Assembly (NCBI GenBank): GCA_963457665.1
Contig: OY735215.1
Span: 29,565,041-29,629,040 of the forward strand
Source of the DNA: Thysanoteuthis rhombus
Taxonomy: Eukaryota; Mollusca; Cephalopoda; Oegopsida; Thysanoteuthidae
Direction of reading: 5' to 3'
Length of the DNA: 64,000 nt
Positions within the stretch are counted from its first letter, which is position 1. Every line of letters begins with the position of its first letter. Under the pieces are notes generated by a model that saw only the letters and a list, made by a program, of their open reading frames with translations, did no database searches and was not told the origin of the DNA. The position numbers were made by a program, and so were the translations under genes. Positions 13,397-24,400 of this stretch are shown here, one piece after another.

Positions 13397-13662
13397 CAGG
13401 GGTGAACAACCTGTAGGCCAAATCCAGCTTGCAAAGGGATTATGGCCAACCATTAAGATACTATATCTGGATTGAGCTCTTGGATTACATGAAAATGTTG
13501 CATGTTATTAATTTGAGATGAATATAACTAAATGTATTTGACTGAATAATTGCCCATATTTAAAGCTCATGGATATAGGTGTGTGTGAAATCATTTTCTT
13601 TCTGTTATGGCCTGTATCCATCTGCTTTTTACTTGGGGGGGGGTTAATCAGTTGGTTCCCTG
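13397..13662. mobile_element. hAT-type non-autonomous element with TSD
   Basis: The left end 'caggggtgaacaacctg' and the reverse complement of the right end 'cagggaaccaactg' are imperfect terminal inverted repeats of the CAGGGG(T)G type used by hAT elements. The flanks 'ctctagat' (13389-13396) and 'ctctaaac' (13663-13670) look like an 8-bp target-site duplication with two changes. The 266-bp interior has no ORF and a G-run at 13637-13645, consistent with a MITE. Confidence 0.6.
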
Positions 13663-14689
13663 CTCTAAACATGACTTCTGTCATTCCAAACCTCTCCGAA
13701 TTTCTTGATCTATCAAGAATAACAAAATGATGCTTTTCTCTTAAATTTTCCTTGTTTTTCTAATAAGTTATTGAAACTGTTGAATTTTAATTCGGATCTT
13801 GAAACCAGGTGGAGAAAATATATTGACAAGAGTATTGTCTACAATGTCGAAAGAATAAGCCAAGTTATAAGCAACAGCTTATCCAATTTCCCTCCTCTCA
13901 AATTAAATAGTAGTTGGGTTCTATCTTCCTTGTAATTTGAGAGGGAATTCAATGGTTTATAACCAGCTACACAGGGGAAATACTAGATCTATATATCTGC
14001 ATCTGTCTCACTTGAAGGGAGTATGAACTAAATGCCTTATTTTAATCCTAAATGGGAAGTTGAAGACCTTTTCAAATGCATTTTTTTAAAAACAAAAACA
14101 AACTCATTTTATCTTAACTCCTTCCAAAGGACGACTAGTCTGTTTCCGCTGTCACTAAGAACGTGTTGCCATCAACACGTGCTGGAAAAGCCAGGTAGTG
14201 TTGTGCTGTTTAGCAGCTTTTGGAGCCAATTTGGCAGATAAAATTGCACCTCTTTACTTTTAGATTATTAGTTCAATATTCAGGAAATATTGAACATTAA
14301 CTAGGCTGTGCAACAGTGTTTTCAATATTTTGAGTTCTGCAAACCCTCAGCTTGATGGACTGATTAAGATTGACAGTTGGTTGTTAATTGCAAATGTTTT
14401 TCTCTTCATTTTCATGTTTTTTTTTTTTTTTTTTTTACTGATAGTATTGTTACTGATTTGATTAAAATATTTTTAATTAAGATTCTTGAAAAAGAGAAAT
14501 TCCATTGACAGGATAGATGTAGAATCAATTTGTTCATTCCACATGACACCAAGTGGTACTGTAAGAAAAAGTGTCACTTTTAGAAGTCGAATTGTCTGAA
14601 ACCAAAGAAGCCCTACATATCATTGGCTGATGTTATGTGATGTAAAGAATTTGATTAATCTACGTGTATTTTTTGTCAATATTGCCACT

Positions 14690-15720
14690 TTTTAGAATAA
14701 AGTGATAAAGAGCCTTCCCTAATGATTTGCCGATGTAGTGGAAATATCATCCGTGTCCAGTTGAAATGCTTTTTCAAATCCATGTACTCAGTGTATGTGC
14801 AAATCTTCAGGAAAAAAAAAAGTACAAGCAACATCTGAAGATTTCTGAAAGAAAGTGTCCAGCTTAAGTTGTCTGCCACCCTTGTATTGTTTCTTAACTT
14901 TGATAATTCTGAATAGCAAAAGATGTTTATGGCAAAGAACAATTTCAGGGTTAGATGTGCTTATGAAGTGGATAACTGTCCAAATGATTCTTTATTTTAG
15001 ACATTGGAAGCTTCATCTTCCAGTGAATTTTATCTCTTCCCTCTTCCTCAATGCCTTCTTCCTTGCATTATCAACAATTTCTTCAGAGAGGGATTGGTAG
15101 TCAGAAACAACTTCATCTTTTTTCAAGGAATTGCTGAACATCTTCACTTGTTTCTCAGTTGCTGGCATTTTCAAAGATGTGTAGGAAATTGCTTGCCTCA
15201 AATTCGGTTCAATGTTGCACAACTTCTTCCAGCCATTTGCTAGAATCATAGTCTTGTATTACAAGGCGAAAAAGACACTTATTTCATCCTTACAAACTTC
15301 TCAACATTAGGGTGTCAAGAAGTTTTTACATTGCTGGGAGATATTTCTAGAATTTTTCTCTGGAAGTGTATCACATCAGGGACAAAGTGACAGAAGAAAT
15401 CTCTGCAGTAAACCATGCGTTCTTTGAACTGGTATAAATGGTAAGTGATTCATGATGTCTTTGATTTCTTTACTGCCATCAGCATTTGCACCAACTAAGG
15501 TAGAAATCTGCTCTTTTCTTAATTTTGGACCTGGGGTGCTGTGTTCATGCTAATAGGCATATTTATAATACAATAGAATAGGCCAGTTTTCATCATAGAC
15601 ACATGCTACTGAGCTGCGGTATTCTAATTTTGCAATTTCCCAGCCGCACCCAAGTTCTCTTGCTTTCATTAACTACTGTTGATGCCATTCTGAATAGTAA
15701 GGATTACAAATTTAATAAAT
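14690..15720 (-). mobile_element. Degraded Tigger/pogo-like DNA transposon
   Basis: Minus-strand translation around 15470-15560 gives PGPKLRKEQISTLVGANADG followed by SKEIK. This resembles the conserved core of DDE_1 (Tigger/pogo/CENP-B-like) transposases, where 'NADG' precedes the second catalytic Asp region. Downstream (15013-15249) is an open frame with a Trp-Lys-Lys segment and a basic tail (ARKKALRKREE). Several stops and frameshifts separate the pieces, so it is dead. Family assignment is from recognition of the short motif and is moderate at best. Confidence 0.4.
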
Positions 15721-17280
15721 AAAACACTTGGACAAAAATGAAAGCGAGTCTATTACGCTTATGCGCATTCCCATACACAGTTGAAGTGTCCGCTAAATCT
15801 GAATACGGCTACATTCAGGACAGTTAGACCAATGGTTTATTGTAATCATTGCCATTGTTTTTTATGGCAAGGGGTAAACTAGTATATTTATAAAACTCAA
15901 TGTCTGTTCAACTTGGTAAGCCACAATCTTGCATGTAGGAAGCTGAAATTTTGCATCGTGGTACATCTTCTCACAGCAGAGGACATAGAATGTGTAAAAA
16001 CTAAGGTTTTTCGGGGCAATTTGATTTACACTGTAACTGTAAATCTAAACTAGATCCTGACTTTCCAAACCCACAATTCATTTCTGGCTCAGACACTGCG
16101 AGTCAGCAGACTCCGAAGATTTTTATGCACAAAAGTAAATAAATATTAATCATTAACTAATTTCTAATCGTTTTTATTGATTGAAAAAAAAATTGATTCT
16201 GAACCGATTTTTGCCCAGATTTCAAATAAAAATAATATAATAACCTAGATATTTAGCAGATAGTAATTTTTTCTATTCTTAGAATCAATTTATTTCATAT
16301 TTTTCTTTCATTTCTCTTTTTGATATTTAATTTCAATGCTTTCTATATTTTTATAGTTTTTTTGTCTAAACTCATTTGTTTGTTAGAGGACATATCCCTC
16401 ATTTCAAATTTATTTGTGGTCAGTCTAGCATATAGCCTGTCCACATGGGAACCATTCATAGTATCAATCCTTCTTCATCCTCAATATCTCAGAAGATGTG
16501 AATTACATTTCTTTATTCTTTTTCAACACTTCAACATTTTTATAGTTTTTTAACAATTATTTTTTCTCCCATACTTTTCAATGTTTTATAGTTCGTTAGA
16601 GGACAATTTGCCTCATTCTAATTTAATTTACAGCCAGTACATCATATGTATGCATTTTTAGAAACAGCAGAATTTTTTTGCTCTATTTTGCTACCGGAAG
16701 AAAAACGAAAAATATTGAACACAAGAGAGCATAGCAATAGAAAAAAACTTTTGCAGATCTGGAAAAAATTTTGTAAAGAGCATAAAAAAATGTGTTCCTA
16801 CAGAATTTCAGAAGAATGAAATCTAATTTTACATCCAATATTTGTTTGATTCTCCATGTTTTAGCCAAAATTTTTAAAAAAAAGGTGAAAATTGTATGAT
16901 TTTATGCTTGGGTTGATTAGAACAATTCTTTTTGAAGCTACATTGCTGTACAAAGTATACAAGGTGCATATCTTCTTGAAGCTATTTATTCCAATTTGAG
17001 CTAAGTCGTATGATTATATTTTATTTATTTAAGGAATATAAAAAATAGGCAACCCTGGGTATTTCTGCTAGTATATCATAATAATCACAAATGCTCTTTT
17101 TTTCTTTTTGTATTATTAATCAACTGATACTTAGATATTAAAAATATGAAATAAAAACTGAATCTTAGAAGTTCAATATAAGAATATTAAGAACCAATAA
17201 GCCAAAAAAAAAAAAATCATAATAAACGCAGATGTTATGAGCTATAAAACATATCCCTAATAATAAAAACTTATATAAAC

Positions 17281-17330
17281 ATTTACTGTATTTGATGGTA
17301 TATAAGACACCTTGTATCAGTCAGAAGCAA
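17281..17330. repeat. MITE end, 'actgtattt' family
   Basis: 'actgtatttgatggtatata' at 17285 is nearly the same as the terminal sequence at 31977 (actgtatttgctggcatata). No matching right end is recognised nearby, so this is a solo end or truncated copy. Confidence 0.45.
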
Positions 17331-17689
17331 TTTTAGGTTACTGTTGAGTCAGGAAAAAAATGTACTGACTGTATTTAACTCTTTAATATAAGTATTTCTT
17401 TTTTAAAATAAAATAAATAAATCATAAATTTGGCTTATACCAAAGTCAATAAATAGCCCAGTTGTAGGGGTTATCAAGGCTTAATTAATTAGCATCCAAC
17501 TCAATAATCAACTAGGCCATATATTTACTTTTGTGTGGAGACATGCTAGATGTAATAAAAATTTGAAAAAGAATCAAGTTTTTTCTTGGTTTTTCTAGAA
17601 AGAAAAATTTCAATGTTTACAATCTACTGGTAAAGCATCAATAAATGCGTTAAGTAGGTGGAATTGGTGTTGGTAATGGGAGATCAAAA

Positions 17690-17835
17690 GCTTTCTGTCA
17701 GGAATTGAAAAGAATAGAGGTCAAAAGCATAAATATAAACTTCACTTGAAAAAAAGAAAGTAAAACAGATAAAAAAAACTTGATATTGGCTGTATCTGAA
17801 TAGTGTCTAGAATGACTTTTTCAATTAGTTGAAAA
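17690..17835. repeat. Dispersed repeat, copy 1 (copy 2 at 22295-22432)
   Basis: Both copies contain, in order, 'aaagcata', an 'aaacttca' motif, 'aaagaaag..aaaaca', and the nearly identical block 'gtgtctagaatgact' followed by 'tttcaatt'. Colinearity over about 140 bases with indels points to an interspersed repeat rather than chance. The family is unknown. Confidence 0.5.
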
Positions 17836-19874
17836 AATTTTTTCTTTGTAATACAGGATCTTGTGCGGGGACAAGGATCTTATGTACTGACTTCACTACC
17901 CTGCTCATACCTACATAAATAGTTCAACTCTCCCATTACATATGCTGGTTACCTTTGCCTTCTATTTTAATGCCAAAAATACTGCAATAGAGTGTTTCTT
18001 TCAAAAGTCTTTTTATTAGGTCCAGGTGTGGTTATTTTCAAATTCTCTCTGCATCAAGTCATGGGGTCATTTGATTAATCTATTTCTCCCCCATGGGAGC
18101 AGGAATTTTCACAACTCGATGTTGGTAACATACTACAGGGTAACATAACCTGACACTCAAGAGATCAACCTTCAATCAATCAATTAACACTCCCACACAG
18201 TCTGACTCTTGAGGCAATCAACACTCTCTACTTCGATCAGGCAGCAGTCAGCAACCTGACAACACTCCAGCTCTTGTTCACCTGATGAAGGTCTTCATTG
18301 CCAGTTGGTGAGAACCAAAAAATTGGAAGTCTCTTTTTTAAAGCTCTAGGAAGAGAACATTTTTATCATGTGATTATTTGTAAATTTATCTATTTAGTTA
18401 TAGCCACAACACTGGTTTAGATATTGATTCTAGATTATTCATAAGTTCTGACATTTATATGTATCCATGTATCCAGACTCGGTCCAGTCTTAACTGTTCA
18501 TCATTGAAACTTGAAATTTCGCATACAGACACTGCCCACAATGAGTAAGGAAAATGAGGTTTTAGTGGGGGGTCTCTATTTACAATGTAAGTTTATGCTA
18601 TATTGGTCACACAGTTTGGGTCCACCTATCTTTTTCAAAAAGTGCACAACTAAAGGCAAGAGGTAACTCATCAATTCATTAATCACCCTTTTTTCAGAAT
18701 TTTTCAATTGATCATTCCAACACAAGCTGCCAAAAGACATTGGTCGTCAGATTGAGAAAAAGCAACCCCCCCAAAAAACAACACCTTCTCACATGTATCC
18801 CATCTGTTATGCATGTAACAGTTATTATTGTTGCTGCTATTAATCACCACTACCCACAACAAGCCAGTTTACACACTTGTGCTGAGTTTAAGTTATTCAG
18901 GTGTTCTGACAATTATATACACATACTTATCTAAGTATCTGGACTTTGCCCAGTTCTTAATGTTCAGAGTAAAACTTTAAATTCTGTGCATGCACATGTA
19001 CGCACAAACACACATAACTCCTCCTAAATGAGTAGTGAAATTGTTTTCTTGTTTACCCGCCTCCTAGTTTTCAGTGGAGGGCTCAAGATATGATACAAGT
19101 ATATGCTAAATTTACGTGATGAAAACGAGCATATACCAGCAGTGGTGATTTATAATTTCTCTTGGAACGTTTTTTAAATTTTTTTTCTGGAACTGTCCGT
19201 CTATAGGTCACAAGAAAGGATTTCCCTTTTGCAATCTTTTTAATAACTGAAAGAAGGTTGGAAAGCAGGCTAGCACCCTGCTCCCTTAAAACAACTTTAT
19301 GTTATGAAGACAGGTGAACCAACAGATCAACATTGTAGCTAGATATAATGATGGAGAAGGACAAGCTTTTCATTGATTTTTATTCAAGTATTTGTAGAAA
19401 AAAAACAAAGAAAAAAAAAGGGTAATTTTCAATGAATTTTCCTTAGAAATCTCATCCCTGTTAATTATCTGATTTGAGACAAGTCATGGGGCGGAAAATA
19501 TATACAGTTCCAATCGATTAGACCTTAAAACAGGAAAAATAGACTTTGATAATAAAACAGAATAAAATGGATTTTGATAATAAAATCTTATATGCAACAT
19601 TGGCACATACACAAATGTTGGAAGATTCTTCTTTCTCAGATATACAAAGAATACTGATAGACAAGTGCCAACAGATTGAAGATGAAAAAAAATTCAAAAT
19701 AGAACAAGATAAAAATACTAGGGGGGGGGGGGGAAAGTGCAGGCTTCCTTGGTTTTATCACTATAACTGTGTGTGTATATACATGTATGTTTAATAATCA
19801 GACGTAGCACAGTTCACCCTGTCTGCATTAAATTCTGGCTACAAATATCTATCGACTTTAATGAGAGTTTTTGT

Positions 19875-20025
19875 GTTTTGTTTTTGATAGCCAGATACCC
19901 TTCCTGAGGCTAACCAAAATGGGTTTGAGAGAGTTATGAGTTGAGCCTTACCAACCTACAGGAAAAAGGATTTATGAATAACTCTAGGGTCTCTGGTTTA
20001 ATGTTCTATCCACTGAGCTATTCCT
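19875..20025 (-). mobile_element. tRNA-derived SINE
   Basis: On the minus strand the head carries TAGCTCAGTGGATAGAAC (from 20020), a good RNA polymerase III box A as in tRNA-Lys/Arg-like genes. About 30 bases later 'gagttattcataaatcc' is a weak box B. It cannot be a functional tRNA because the arms do not pair. The 3' body (19875-19915) has 'tcaggaagggtatctggct' then an A-rich end, recalling the tails of cephalopod SINE/LINE families. Confidence 0.6.
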
Positions 20026-20267
20026 TTGTATGGTGTTATAAAACAATGACCAATTATGACTTGATTTAGAATTTTTTAAAAACCTATCAACAAATCCTCC
20101 ATTCTTCCACATAAATCAGGCATGCTTTTTTGAATTGAACTACTTATGCTCTGCACTCACTAATAACCTAAAAGTAAGAGAAAGAGTCAGAGATGAAATG
20201 GTGAGTGAATAAATGAACAAGGGTTAAAAAATAGAAGAAAATTTGGAAATCTTACAGTTCTGGACAT

Positions 20268-20795
20268 GCAAGGCCAGTCCCGAAAGTATTAAGCCATTTT
20301 GAATATCTTGAGAACCAGTTGTGCTGCTTTGGTGCATTTTGGCAACCAATCGGAGACCTTACGGTACATGTGCAAACAGAGACTTTCCTGAGGGATTACT
20401 CAGTCGGGAGTAAGGTGCCACTAAGTGAGCTTGTGTACTGTGTGACCATCACATTCATAATAACTGAACCTGCTCACTTTTCATGCCTTGAGCAGGTTTT
20501 TTTTTTTTTTTCCTTTGCAAAACATCACTCCCAGGTCAGTCAGCACCTCCTGTCAGTCCAGATTTGGCTCCTTGCAACTTCTGGCTTTTTGCCATCGAAA
20601 GGGAGATTTCAGACCATGGACGAGATTAAGAAGAACACGATGAAGCAGCTGATGGCAATCCCGAAATAGGACGTTGCAGACTATTTGGAAAAGCAGAAGG
20701 AACACTGGGATAAGTGTACGTGGTCCCAAGGAGAGTACTGTGAAGAGGACATAGGTTGGCTATTTTTTTTTCATTAATATCAAATGGCTGGATAC
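20268..20795 (+). mobile_element. mariner-type transposase relic (C-terminal part)
   Basis: Translation of 20545-20590 reads PPVSPDLAPCNFWLF, the segment with the third catalytic Asp of mariner DD34D transposases. After a frameshift, 20609-20668 reads FQTMDEIKKNTMKQLMAIPK and the following frame gives KEHWDKC, which is the usual C-terminal layout. The left part begins with 'cagtcccgaaagtattaagc', plausible as a mariner end. The N-terminal helix-turn-helix and first two Asp are missing, and there is a poly-T insertion at 20497-20510. Confidence 0.75.
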
Positions 20796-21124
20796 TTTCC
20801 AGACAGACCACATATGGCATGAGTCACTATTATAATTCTGGGATTTGTTGGGACTAACATCCTCATCTTTGTTGATTGTTTTTAGTATAATATTTTGATA
20901 TGTTCACACAATATAATTTCACTCACTCAGAAACATATTGGAAGCATATTTGGATATTTTGTAAAATGTGTTTGTGTTAATAATGTTGAAATTTTTCTCG
21001 AATGGTTCCAGCAAACAACTGAAACTGGTCAAGAGAAATTTTTGTGGTGAGCTCATACGAAAAAATGCAACTATTAACACAAACCTTGAATAAATGTGGC
21101 TTCTCCTTACCTTTACTTCTCTAT

Positions 21125-21146
21125 TATATATATGTATATGTATGTA

Positions 21147-21179
<33 letters not shown>

Positions 21180-21240
21180 GCATGCAACAATATTTATATA
21201 CTTGTATCATATATCTATTGAGTATACATATATACACATA
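21125..21240. repeat. TA/TG microsatellite
   Basis: A compound (TA)n(TG)n(TA)n tract. It generates spurious Tyr/Ile/Cys/Val-rich open frames that should not be taken as genes. Confidence 0.9.
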
Positions 21241-21475
21241 TATTGTAAGAATATAAAGATCAATACATATACATTGTTCTCAATGTTTCCATTTGATATG
21301 TTGGCGAGTGAAATATTAGCTTTGATGATGAAAAACACACAGATCAAAACTCGGGGACGAAAACCAGCATTAGAAAGATAAGGATATCAGTTCGCAAATA
21401 ATCCAAGAGTTATTTCACTTGAAGTGAATATACTAAAAGGAAAAAAAAAAGAAAAAAAGAGGAGGCTGAATATTT

Positions 21476-24400
21476 TCAGCTGGAGAATGCATGGTCAATG
21501 AGATATGGGTCAGTAAATTTACAAGTGACAATGTAGAATAACGTTGGAAAAACAGTCAAAACTAAGAGAGATGCATGGAATTCTGGTTTGGTGAGTTGAG
21601 TGATGGCAATGATTCCATACGCGTGCAAAAGCCAATGGCCAACAATAATGACTAGATTTTTTAATTTTGTAAAGTTCTCCTTGAATAATCCTCGTATTGT
21701 CTGTGAAAAAGAAAAAGAAAAGAAAAACAATTCAGTAAAATAGCATGGCATTAAAAGCAATAAGGAAAGTCACATTTTAGACAATTTTATATTATAAAAA
21801 AGCTCTTGATTTATATGTTATTTCAATAAAAAAAATATGTGAAAATACCCCCCCCACTTATGAAAATATAAGGCAGCATCAAATTGTCAGATAGTTGTAT
21901 TTGTCAGGTAGCAGAAACAAAAATGTAGCCAGAAATGATGTAAACCTACATGTTGCTATTTAAAGATTTTGAAAGGTCCATATGTAAGAAAAATGTTGAT
22001 TATGGTAAAATGGAAGCCTCCTATTTTGCGGACTTGAAATTCATGGATTCTAATACTGAGGTTTTTTCATCAAGGGAAGTTACTCTGACGGACTTTTGAG
22101 AAAAAAAAAATTTTGTTCTCAATTTTTTTTGTTTAGCAAGAAAGAAAAAGTCCAAATATTTGTTGAAAAAAAAAATGGAAAAAAAAAGAGTCAAATTTCA
22201 TCAATGATAACAACATAGAATTGGGTTGTTCTAAATTTCACAAACAAAACCTAAATAATGGGTGTTGACTGCTTAGTGACAAGCTTTGGAAGAAAATGGC
22301 GGTCGAAAGCATAATTAAAGTTAACTCGAATTTAAACTTCAATCAAAGAAAGCAAAACAGTACTAAACACTAACAAAACTTAATGAGGGCTTGATCCGAA
22401 TTGTGTCTAGAATGACTCTTTCAATTTGTAAAACACTGAACAAAAATACAAAATCTGGAGTCTTTAAATTGACTTTTGTGGCCTTCCATGCAAACAAAAA
22501 AGCTTCTATTGAACACACTCCCCCCTACAAATGTAAAAAACAAAATATACTTCCAGCATATTATTCTTTTTAACCGATTGTATTTGATTTTCCGTACTTA
22601 TCAAACAAAAGACAAAATATGTTTTAAATAAGTTTCCGGGCTCTTTGTAATAATCCAGGCCAAGATATTCACTCCAAAAAATCTATTTCAAAATCACACT
22701 GACGCTATGGGAAAAATTCATCATCATCATCAGTCTTTTATTGTCTGTTGTTGGACATAGACCTTCCCCAGCATCTGCTACATTTCTCTATCATGGGCAT
22801 TGCAAAGCTAGTATTTTCTGAATTTGTCTAATTCATCTCTTCATCTTGTATTCTGTTGGCCTCAGTTTCACATGTAATATCAGGGGATCCACGATGTGAA
22901 TTGTGATGTCCATCAGTTGTCCGCCATTCTTGCAACATGACCTGCCCATTGCCATTAGTTTTTATAAAATGATATTAAAGAGGTTAGGTTATCTTTTATT
23001 CAACACTTGTCTACAGATTATATTCTTTATAGTTTATAGGTAGATTTTGTGAAATGAGAAAAAGGTGATTCATTTTTATTGACAAGAGATCATTGCATTG
23101 ATGTCATGAGTAAATAAGAGTAAATAATGCAAGACAGCTTGTTTTATTTTTTTAGTAATGTTTCATTCAACAAATATTTATAAATAGGAATAGAACGTTG
23201 TGAATCATGAATCAATTCTTTACACCTATCTAGAAAATAATTTTCATTTGATCCTTATTTATTTATAGTCGACAAATGTAAAATGCACTTGAATATCATA
23301 GTGATAAATAAAAAAGAAATTTTATCAAGCATCACAATGTTTATCATTTGTTACAATATTGAATTAATTTCTCACAATGATTTACAAAATAATTTTCATT
23401 TGATATTTATTTATAGTCGATGAACGTAAAATGTACCAGAATATTGTAACAATTGAAAAAAGTTATTATGGAAATCATGGTGTCAGTGAATCCATGTATA
23501 TTCCTAAATTCTCATCAACAGGAGGTTAACAGATATTGCATTTTGCCTAATAGTGGTCAGAAACTGTGCAAGGCAAACATGTTTAACAATGTAAGGTATG
23601 TTGCATAAACAGATCCTGGGTCATTGATTAGAGACATCTTATAAATCTGCATTTGTATCCTAACTGGAATCTTCAAGAATGTTTAAATCTTGATTGAGTT
23701 GGTTGTTCGATATATGTTAGGTAAGCCCTAAACAATGATTAAAGAATACATATAAAAATGAAAAAGAAGCCTTTCTGTGATAAACTTAAAGAAAAACTGA
23801 TAAAAAATTCAATATTTTTTCATGGTCACAAAACTGTGAAAGCTAAAAGAACTTACAGATAAAAGGAATTGAAAGGCTTTGAAAGAAAAAAAAAAAAAAA
23901 GAAAAAGTGATTGCAAATTAAATGTAAAAAAACTGCTTATCAAGCAATGAATCACCATATGTACCAGAACTAATTATCTATAAAATTATCTTAGAAAAAA
24001 TAGATCTTTCATTTACAATTATCTGAAAAAATATCATCACAAAATTCAGGTATTGTTGGTCCAATATGATCATAGCGACCTGAAAAGGGAAAAAAAAACT
24101 TTTAAATGGTACCAAATAGTGTACAAATGCAAATTTTCAAGGTTGTAGCCCCTCCAATGTGACCAGGAGTACCATCAACACAAGGACACTAGAATTGGGA
24201 AGAACCTGTAGCCAACTTGGCTGTTTGGTAATGCTGGCAATTTTTCTGAGACTCCAGAGGTTCCTTTGATTTCTGAGATATATATGTCCCGTAGATCTCT
24301 TAAGAGTGTATGGAGACATTTTAATTCAGGCATAAAATCTCTTAATAGGTTAGTATTAGAAGGAATAAGGAAAAAGAAAGAAAAATAAGAAAGAAACAAT

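Larger units (their letters stand above)
15721..19870. other. Gene-free AT-rich stretch with old duplicated blocks
   Basis: No coding sequence is recognised. Two related blocks starting 'gttagaggacatatccctc' (about 16383) and 'gttagaggacaatttgcctc' (about 16594) lie some 210 bases apart. Another related pair lies at about 18470-18640 and 18938-19115, both opening with 'tatc[ct][ag]gac' and carrying '...aag..tatgcta' later. The unit at 17690-17835 recurs at 22295-22432. A G13 run sits at 19721-19733. These are probably fragments of old repeats. Confidence 0.5.

Noticed and set aside
19546-19794. 82-aa plus-strand frame
   Set aside because: Lysine/glutamate-rich start runs into a G13 homopolymer; no family and no splice context.
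20626-20820. 64-aa minus-strand frame
   Set aside because: Antisense of the mariner C-terminal segment.
24137-24399. Minus-strand open frames between JKAMP exons 5 and 6
   Set aside because: JKAMP reads through with a direct exon 5 to exon 6 join; these frames match no part of the protein.
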